Source: a virus. From it: 28,861 nucleotides of DNA. The DNA lies in IMG/VR virus record IMGVR_UViG_3300023063_000037, positions 1 to 28,861 of that record; one strand, written 5' to 3'. The notes below the pieces were generated by a model that was given only the letters and a program-made list of their open reading frames with translations, ran no database searches and was not told the DNA's origin. The position numbers were made by a program, and so were the translations under genes. Of the stretch, positions 25,601 to 28,861 are shown one piece after another; position 1 is the stretch's first letter, and each line of letters opens with the position of its first letter.

Positions 25601-26969
25601 ACACTAGGTAATTCTATTAAGAAGGTTGTTATGGCATTTAAACTTTCTTGACTAGCCCCGCAGGGGCGGGACTTGTTTCCTAGATTTTTTTTATTATTTT
25701 GACCATAAGTCAAAATAATAAAAAAAATAAACCTAAGGGGTAAGTTTTCCTTCCCCCATAGGGGGCGAAAACTAGTATTTTTTTGAGCTACTTGAAAATA
25801 CAAAGCAGATCCAGTTTTAATACCAAAAGTACCTTCACCTTCTAAAAATCCTATGAGTCAGTTGGGGTTTATTATAATTTGAGATTTGCTAGTTTGATAT
25901 GTAAATGTTTCTCTATTAGAATTCATACCATTTTTAAGTGATATAATTCTTTCCATTTCAGCCTCGGATATATTTTTATTTATATAATCTTTAATAAGGA
26001 CAGCCTTATTAAAGTCTTCAAAATCTAATCTTTTACTTGTATGTAAAGGGTAACTTTTAAAGAGAGGAGATATTACATTTCTTATATCATCATATTTTTC
26101 TACAATAAAAGAACAACGATCTCGATTAATTTCTACTGTAACTCTACCTATATTTAACTTAGATTTGATGATATTAAGAGCCTCAATATCATCAATATGT
26201 AATGATATTTTTAATCTAAATTTTACAAAACTACGATCTATAGTAATAAGGAAATTACCTTCTGCATCAGTAAACCCTGAAAATCAAAAGAAGAAATCAT
26301 CTTTTTCCCCTTGATCCCCCCTGATTCCTGTAAGGAAAAGGGGGGGATCAGAAGTTGGGGTATGAGACATTTCCTGATCTGGAGCCATCTATATTGGATA
26401 CTTCAGACTTTTTATTGGAAATAGATAAGTTGCTGCAAAGCGATCCCATTTTATTTTTACTACCTGATACACAAACAGATAATAATAAACTTATACCTAT
26501 TAAAAGGTATAGATAATTGACCAATTATCCGTGATTTTTCAATCACGGTTGGACTATATCATCATACCTAGTTTATATCTAGAATGCCAAGCGTGTAGTC
26601 TCTGAAGATCCCGTTAAGGCTTAGGCAAAGACTGAGCTAAACCCTTATCCCTGCAGGTTTCCTGCTGATTGTCCAATATATTATCCAAGGTACGACAGTA
26701 CCTTTATATTTATCGGATTTTCCAGCATATAGCTCGGTTTAAAGAACACACCATGCGGATTTTTAAATATGCTCTACGGAGTTAAAGGCTTCTGCTACAC
26801 TAGGGTTGTAGTGCATTGCAAGAGTTACACCTGTAACAATTTGTATAATTAAGCAAAAAGCTAATAAAGAACCAAAGTTTCATAAGTAACTTATGTTACT
26901 TGGTTGTGAAGAATCGATTACATAGGAATTAACCAATTTTAATATAGGATGACTTTTAAAAATTCTCAT
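16293..26969 (-). CDS. cob: cytochrome b (7 exons, joined)
   Basis: Membrane subunit of complex III carrying haems bL and bH. Exons in order: 26969-26769, 23876-23685, 22330-22295, 21162-21080, 20010-19744, 17731-17688, 16651-16293; total 1182 nt, exactly 394 codons with stop. Landmarks: [59 protein letters not shown] (haem His), GQMSLWGATVITNL, the [16 protein letters not shown] loop (PEWY, Qo site), and [16 protein letters not shown]. It ends after [12 protein letters not shown], slightly longer than usual. Start ATG follows a long AT leader. TGA Trp codons occur throughout. Confidence 0.95.
16652..17687 (-). mobile_element. cob intron 6, group I
   Basis: 1036 nt inside the Tyr codon of PEWY. 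The core is at the 5' end: GTTTGCTGGAAAACCC near 17660, AATCAGCAGG about 17607-17597, ATCTTCAGAGACTATATGCG about 17551-17532, AAGATATAGTCC about 17495-17484. An endonuclease gene follows. Confidence 0.88.
16727..17455 (-). CDS. LAGLIDADG homing endonuclease (cob i6)
   Basis: Open from just after a TAA; about 242 codons with no ATG before the nuclease domain, so the start is probably ATA or another non-ATG codon. An N-terminal hydrophobic stretch ([17 protein letters not shown]) is followed by motif 1 [10 protein letters not shown] and motif 2 LAFWIMDDGSR, the pattern of LAGLIDADG_2-type enzymes. Between them lies [22 protein letters not shown]; after motif 2 comes [16 protein letters not shown] and the usual end [19 protein letters not shown]. 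One linking Trp is TGA. Intact. Confidence 0.88.
17688..17731 (-). CDS. cob: cob exon 6
   Basis: 44-nt exon encoding (M)[14 protein letters not shown] and one base of Tyr. Confidence 0.88.
17732..19743 (-). mobile_element. cob intron 5, group I
   Basis: 2012 nt at DNYI|MANPMQT. Core at the 5' end and of a distinct subtype: AATTGCGGGAAGTCCC near 19690, AATCCGCAGCCAAGC near 19500-19483, TTCATCGACTAAATG about 19421-19405, AAGATATAGTC 19389-19379. The endonuclease ATG lies inside the R-S part of the core. The 3' end (17732-17868) has a hairpin TTTCCCCC...GGGGGAAA (17780-17804). Confidence 0.87.
17869..19407 (-). CDS. LAGLIDADG homing endonuclease (cob i5), long form
   Basis: 512 residues once TGA is read as Trp. 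ATG at 19407 directly follows an in-frame TAA. N-terminal [20 protein letters not shown] and a long spacer precede motif 1 ([14 protein letters not shown], atypical: QAEG) and motif 2 ([12 protein letters not shown]). The C-terminal third includes [19 protein letters not shown] and a CSTCGG element that might bind metal. It is much longer than the 240-320 residues common for such proteins. Because its first 10 codons overlap P7 of the ribozyme, translation and folding may compete. It looks intact. Confidence 0.86.
19744..20010 (-). CDS. cob: cob exon 5
   Basis: Encodes (V)[17 protein letters not shown] through [14 protein letters not shown] and two bases of Met. Confidence 0.92.
20011..21079 (-). 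mobile_element. cob intron 4, group I
   Basis: 1069 nt inside a Val codon (GGFSV|NNATLN). P, Q and R lie early (TTGCTGGAATATCC near 21020, AATCAGCAGGGG about 20943-20932, TCCTCAGAGACTAAACG about 20905-20889), whereas S (AAGATATAGTCC) is at 20104-20093. The endonuclease gene therefore fills the P8 region and also reads through P, Q and R. Confidence 0.88.
20119..21079 (-). CDS. LAGLIDADG homing endonuclease (cob i4), fused to exon 4
   Basis: About 320 intron-encoded residues continuing from GGFSV as [12 protein letters not shown] membrane-like leader and a stretch encoded by the ribozyme core ([20 protein letters not shown]) precede motif 1 [12 protein letters not shown] and motif 2 [12 protein letters not shown]. 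Motif 2 has Ala where Gly is usual after the acidic residue. Ends [14 protein letters not shown] with TAA. Probably a two-domain nuclease; the altered second motif keeps its Glu. Confidence 0.88.
21080..21162 (-). CDS. cob: cob exon 4
   Basis: Encodes [19 protein letters not shown] then EFLWGGFS and two bases of Val. Confidence 0.9.
21163..22294 (-). mobile_element. cob intron 3, group I
   Basis: 1132 nt at MSLWG|ATVITN. The core is at the 3' end, of the same kind as in cox1 i5 and cob i2: AAGACCGTCGG near 21460, ACAGACTGG near 21430, TGTACAGTCGG near 21380. Confidence 0.87.
21578..22294 (-). CDS. LAGLIDADG homing endonuclease (cob i3), fused to exon 3
   Basis: About 238 intron-encoded residues continuing from MSLWG as [13 protein letters not shown] hydrophobic leader is followed by motif 1 [13 protein letters not shown] and motif 2 LALAIWIMDDGSK. 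It ends [18 protein letters not shown] before TAA. It is homologous in plan to the enzyme of cob i6 (compare [19 protein letters not shown]), so the two probably share ancestry despite sitting in introns with different cores. Two TGA Trp codons. Intact. Confidence 0.88.
22295..22330 (-). CDS. cob: cob exon 3
   Basis: 36-nt exon encoding [12 protein letters not shown]. Confidence 0.9.
22331..23684 (-). mobile_element. cob intron 2, group I
   Basis: 1354 nt at TAFLG|YVLPYG. The core is at the 3' end (GATCGTCGG near 22500, GACAGACTGGG near 22470, TGCACAGTCGG near 22435). The endonuclease gene occupies the 5' two thirds. Confidence 0.87.
22749..23684 (-). CDS. GIY-YIG homing endonuclease (cob i2), fused to exon 2
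   Basis: About 311 intron-encoded residues continuing from TAFLG as [12 protein letters not shown], with a short poly-Asn stretch. Domain: [19 protein letters not shown], then [12 protein letters not shown], the Glu in [17 protein letters not shown], and [19 protein letters not shown] (NUMOD3). C-terminal NUMOD1-like segment [17 protein letters not shown] with [17 protein letters not shown]. With code 4 the protein extends past TGA (RRRWVVKYV) to TAA at 22749-22751. Intact. Confidence 0.9.
23685..23876 (-). CDS. cob: cob exon 2
   Basis: Encodes [20 protein letters not shown] through LMIVTAFLG. Confidence 0.93.
24086..24128. repeat. 12-bp hairpin, frame-breaking
   Basis: CCCGCACTCATC (24091-24102) and GATGAGTGCGGG (24112-24123), followed by GGCCCGGG. 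The inserted length inferred from protein homology is 43 nt, which breaks the outer LAGLIDADG frame. No 5-bp flanking repeat is evident. Confidence 0.78.
24598..25427 (-). pseudogene. GIY-YIG homing endonuclease of the inner intron, one-base frameshift
   Basis: The leader frame starts near TTG 25427 ([20 protein letters not shown]...) and runs to [11 protein letters not shown], then stops. The nuclease frame continues [58 protein letters not shown] and a NUMOD-like tail ([20 protein letters not shown]), ending ARKKKPRKI. One extra A in the A8 run at 25235-25242 would join them (...QKKILV...). The 21-nt hairpin insertion (25208-25234) is itself in frame. So the gene is one base from intact; a homopolymer miscall is possible. 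Confidence 0.8.
25208..25234. mobile_element. short CTAGT-flanked GC mini-element
   Basis: On the minus strand: ACTAGT-TTTCGCCCC-TGC-GGGG-CTAGT. Target CTAGT is present at both ends, offset 21 nt (7 codons). It begins with the same 16 bases as the longer element at 25651-25776. Confidence 0.83.
25651..25776. mobile_element. long CTAGT-flanked hairpin element
   Basis: 126 nt, same ends as the short element (ACTAGTTTTCGCCCC... and ...GCCCCTGCGGGGCTAGT on minus). Three hairpins: CCCCC-ATA-GGGGG, a perfect A/T stem of about 19 bp around CATAA (25691-25734), and GCCCC-GCA-GGGGC. CTAGT repeats are offset by 120 nt (40 codons). Excision restores [13 protein letters not shown] in the LAGLIDADG protein. 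Confidence 0.85.
26304..26345. repeat. GC hairpin in the N-terminal region of the outer LAGLIDADG gene
   Basis: TGATCCCCCC ... GGGGGGATCA with an inner TTCC/GGAA stem; the frame remains open ([14 protein letters not shown]). Confidence 0.75.
26769..26969 (-). CDS. cob: cob exon 1
   Basis: ATG at 26969; [20 protein letters not shown] to [16 protein letters not shown]. The exon frame meets TAA directly in the intron. Confidence 0.94.
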
Positions 26970-27134
26970 TTTTGTTTATTTAAATATATATATTTTTTTT
27001 TTTTCTAGAAGTCTATAGGAATAGAGATAATATGTAAACCGTTATATTTTTATTTAATTTGTTTATTCTCTTAATGGTTTGATTAAACACAGGTTTTAGG
27101 CTTTTTACTACGAAGCTGTTACAGCTACGCACGT
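26970..27134 (-). repeat. cob 5' leader, repeat copy A
   Basis: Upstream of the functional cob start. About 85 nt (27007-27093) are identical to 28602-28688, and weaker similarity extends to 27134. It may contain the cob promoter or leader signals; no consensus was identified. Confidence 0.85.
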
Positions 27135-27978
27135 AAAAAGGATAAAAAACAAGGGATAAGCAAAACATCCGAAAATTTATTTTTTTATACTCTAGTAGTT
27201 TATGTAAAACTATTTATTTTTTTTCAGTAAAGAACTATAGTTCTTTGCCTAGGTAATAGTAGATATTACCATTACTAATGTGTATTTATATGTATTACTA
27301 TAAAGAGGTATTTTATAGTAATAATAAATCCAAGTAGGCGTATTACTAAAATATATCGGTAACAGGTATTAATTGCATTAAAAAAAAAGATATAATAAAA
27401 AGATATCATCATCAATTTAGAATTTTTTTTCTTTAATTTTATATAAAACACATACACAATTATACCAAAATAAAACTCCTAAATAACTAGCTAAGCTAGT
27501 TAAATTTTTAAGAAGTTAATTCTAATAAAACCCCTTAGAAGCTAACCTTAAACACTATTGTTTCCTTTTTATTAGGAGATTCATCCACATCAAAGGTAGA
27601 CAAATAACTTCTTTTCTTTGAAGCTTGAGATTAAACTTGAGATTCAGCTTGAGATTCAGCTTGAGTATCTAAATTATAGATAAACCCTAAAAAAAAACAA
27701 CTTCTTTTTTATGACTGCTTGTACAGCAGTCCTTATTCCCCCACCCTGCTATGCTCCGCAAGCTGGGTAATTAAGGCTTTTTTTATTATTTTTGAGCCTG
27801 TCGAAAAAAAAAGGGAAGAATTCTTTTTAACGGTAGATCTGTTAAAATTTAATAAGATGAAAAACTACATACATCTAAATGTCATCTTTCCAAATCTTTT
27901 TATAGCGGAGCATGTAAAACAAACATTTCCCAAAAATACGCCGATAAAAAGTGGATAATAAAGCAATATTCTTAGAAG
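27135..27978. other. non-coding stretch upstream of cob
   Basis: Very AT-rich, with no ORF I trust. It contains the hairpins GACTGCT-TGTAC-AGCAGTC (27711-27729) and ACCC...GGGT (27742-27768), and an A/T palindrome around AAGGCTTTTTT...GAGCCT (27773-27799). Confidence 0.55.
27624..27668. repeat. 12-bp tandem repeat, about 3.7 copies
   Basis: Unit CTTGAGATTCAG; the first copy ends TTAAA-like (CTTGAGATTAAA), two exact copies follow, then a partial one. Confidence 0.88.
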
Positions 27979-28239
27979 TTAAATAAAAATAGTGATTATT
28001 ATATTATTTCATACTAAAAAAAAAAAAGATCAGATAAAATAAAGTATAACCGTCAAATTTTTTTGCATATAACGCTTTATTTTATCTTTAAATAACACAT
28101 AAATGACCAAAATAATAATAGCAGCTAATACAACCCTTATAAGAATTATATCTACAGGATGATAACCTAATTGACAAGCAAGTGATATAAAGATAAGTGA
28201 AACAAAACTTAAACATATACCTAAAGAATAATCTATCAT
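27979..28239 (-). CDS. small hypothetical membrane-protein ORF
   Basis: 86 residues with code 4 (TGA Trp twice near the end). Two clear transmembrane segments: LGICLSFVSLIFISLA and IRVVLAAIIILVIYVLF, then a basic stretch KDKIKRYMQK. The frame is open further upstream to about 28333 (HRVDIYFVILVKVWLNRLK), so a longer product is possible. I do not recognise it; it is not a standard mitochondrial subunit. It lies in the block bounded by the two cob leaders and on the same strand, so the duplicated leader could drive it. Low-complexity AT sequence makes chance openness possible. Confidence 0.4.
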
Positions 28240-28444
28240 AGTATGACTCTTTAATCTATTTAACCAAACTTTGACTAATATAACAAAATATATATCTACC
28301 CTATGGTCTAAAGAAATTAAAAAAAAAACTTATACTATAATAATAAATTAATATAGAGCAAGACGTGCCAATTTTTTTTTTCTTTATAAGATAAAGAAAA
28401 AAAACGCAAGGCGTAGCCAAGAAAAAACCTAGAATTTTTCTTAA

Positions 28445-28560
28445 AAGTCTGACTTGTATAACTAAGCAAAGACTTAGTAAAGAACCCATGCTTCAAAAAT
28501 AACTTATGTTACTTGGTTGTGTAGAAGTGGTTACATATAAATTAACCCTTTTGAATAAAA
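28445..28560 (-). pseudogene. cob: decayed copy of cob exon 1
   Basis: Minus frame reads KRVNLYVTTSTQPSNISYFW, SMGSLLSLCLVIQV; compare [34 protein letters not shown] in the real gene. The ATG is lost within an A-rich run and the first codons are deleted. Homology stops abruptly near 28445, after IQ-V. The open frame continues to 28301 with unrelated sequence. Confidence 0.88.
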
Positions 28561-28601
28561 ATTCTCTTTTTTTTTTCAAATTTGCGTATTTAAATATTTT
28601 T

Positions 28602-28731
28602 TTAGAAGTCTATAGGAATAGAGATAATATGTAAACCGTTATATTTTTATTTAATTTGTTTATTCTCTTAATGGTTTGATTAAACATAGGTTTTTAGTCT
28701 TTTTACTTGGAAGCTGTACCAACTACGCACA
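28602..28731 (-). repeat. cob 5' leader, repeat copy B
   Basis: Near-identical to 27007-27134; begins at the shared GTGCGTAG just where the atp6 fragment ends. Same orientation. Confidence 0.88.
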
Positions 28732-28861
28732 TATTAAATAAAGTATACATAAAGGGGAAGTATATTTGTCCTTTAGTAGGGTTTATTTGGTTTGTTACAA
28801 TGCTATGAACAGTAGCATACATAGTTTCTTGGCTAATTGATCAGTTGTTACTTACTACTTT
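28703..28861 (-). pseudogene. atp6: truncated atp6 (ATP synthase subunit a) fragment, 5' end outside the window
   Basis: The frame enters from the window edge: NNWSISQETMYATVHSIVTN, QINPTKGQIYFPFMYTLF. This is the conserved stretch before the second helix of ATP6. Homology ends at TLF (28736); the frame then runs NMCVVGTASK in the cob-leader repeat to a stop at 28703-28705. It is either a duplicated, truncated copy or, less likely, exon 1 before an intron. atp6 is not the usual neighbour of cob in this order. Confidence 0.75.

Larger units (their letters stand above)
23904..26388 (-). pseudogene. LAGLIDADG endonuclease of the outer cob i1, split by an inner intron and hit by a hairpin
   Basis: Part 1 is 26388-25453 (ATG after an in-frame TAG; motifs [12 protein letters not shown] and [12 protein letters not shown], ending SSNMYTRG). 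Part 2 is 24414-23904 ([32 protein letters not shown], then a NUMOD-like tail [20 protein letters not shown]). Joining gives TRG-ENIFKFW in frame, as in related proteins. A 43-nt hairpin near 24086-24128 shifts the frame between SLNPI and VYIYEN; without it the joined gene is exactly 468 codons. Two other hairpins are tolerated in frame: 26304-26345 near the N-terminus and 25651-25776 after motif 2. With the shift the tail is lost, though both nuclease motifs remain, so partial function is possible. Confidence 0.8.
23877..26768 (-). mobile_element. cob intron 1, composite group I intron (twintron)
   Basis: 2892 nt at NSVEH|IMRDVN. The outer core is at the 5' end (TATATGCTGGAAAATCC near 26725, AATCAGCAGG about 26671-26661, TCTTCAGAGACTACACGC about 26608-26592, S-like GATGATATAGTCC about 26563-26551). 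A LAGLIDADG gene follows and is split by a second intron (24415-25452) that carries a GIY-YIG gene. Confidence 0.85.

Noticed and set aside
27275-27457. Minus-strand ORF rich in I, Y, F and K
   Set aside because: Composition is what random AT-rich DNA gives; no homology or context.
27719-27958. Plus-strand ORF of 79 codons
   Set aside because: Lies over hairpins and A runs, opposite strand to every supported gene, no recognisable domain.

Overview
This window is a piece of a fungal mitochondrial genome, almost certainly from a filamentous ascomycete (Pezizomycotina; Leotiomycetes is a guess). The sequence is AT-rich. TGA is read as tryptophan throughout COX1, cytochrome b and the intron proteins (genetic code 4). 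The order cob - trnC - cox1 on one strand is the usual Pezizomycotina order. All supported genes are on the minus strand, so transcription runs from high to low coordinates.

Layout in transcription order. At 28861-28736 there is a 5' fragment of atp6 that breaks off abruptly. It is followed by a copy of the cob leader and a decayed copy of cob exon 1 (28731-28445), then about 1.3 kb with a small membrane-protein ORF and hairpins. The real cob lies at 26969-16293: 7 exons and 6 group I introns, 393 codons after joining. An unusual ORF follows cob in another frame (16207-15809). Next come a tRNA-Cys(GCA), cox1 (14938-1388; 9 exons, 8 group I introns, 544 codons from the chosen GTG), an ORF overlapping the cox1 stop by one base (1388-969), a second identical tRNA-Cys, and AT-rich spacer ending in long poly-T.

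About 90% of the two genes is intron. The introns carry GIY-YIG endonucleases (cox1 i1 broken, i3, i4, i6, i7, i8; cob i1-nested, i2) and LAGLIDADG endonucleases (cox1 i2, i3 remnant, i5; cob i1-outer, i3, i4, i5, i6). Many are fused in frame to the upstream exon. Several reading frames run straight through the ribozyme core motifs.

The most notable things are: (1) a twintron in cob intron 1, where a GIY-YIG intron sits inside the LAGLIDADG gene of the outer intron and the reading frame closes exactly when it is removed; (2) GC-rich hairpin mini-elements inserted in endonuclease genes, four of them flanked by 5-bp direct repeats and with inserted lengths of 21, 81, 81 and 120 nt, all multiples of three; (3) a 112-bp direct repeat containing trnC on both sides of cox1; (4) a duplicated cob leader whose untranslated part is near-identical while the coding part has decayed, joined to a truncated atp6; (5) an ORF behind cox1 that starts with a diverged copy of the COX1 C-terminus; (6) two unrecognised, arginine/glutamate-rich ORFs (after cob, and at the 3' end of cox1 intron 2). 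Exon boundaries were placed by protein homology plus the group I rule (U before the 5' site, G before the 3' site) and may be off by a base or two.
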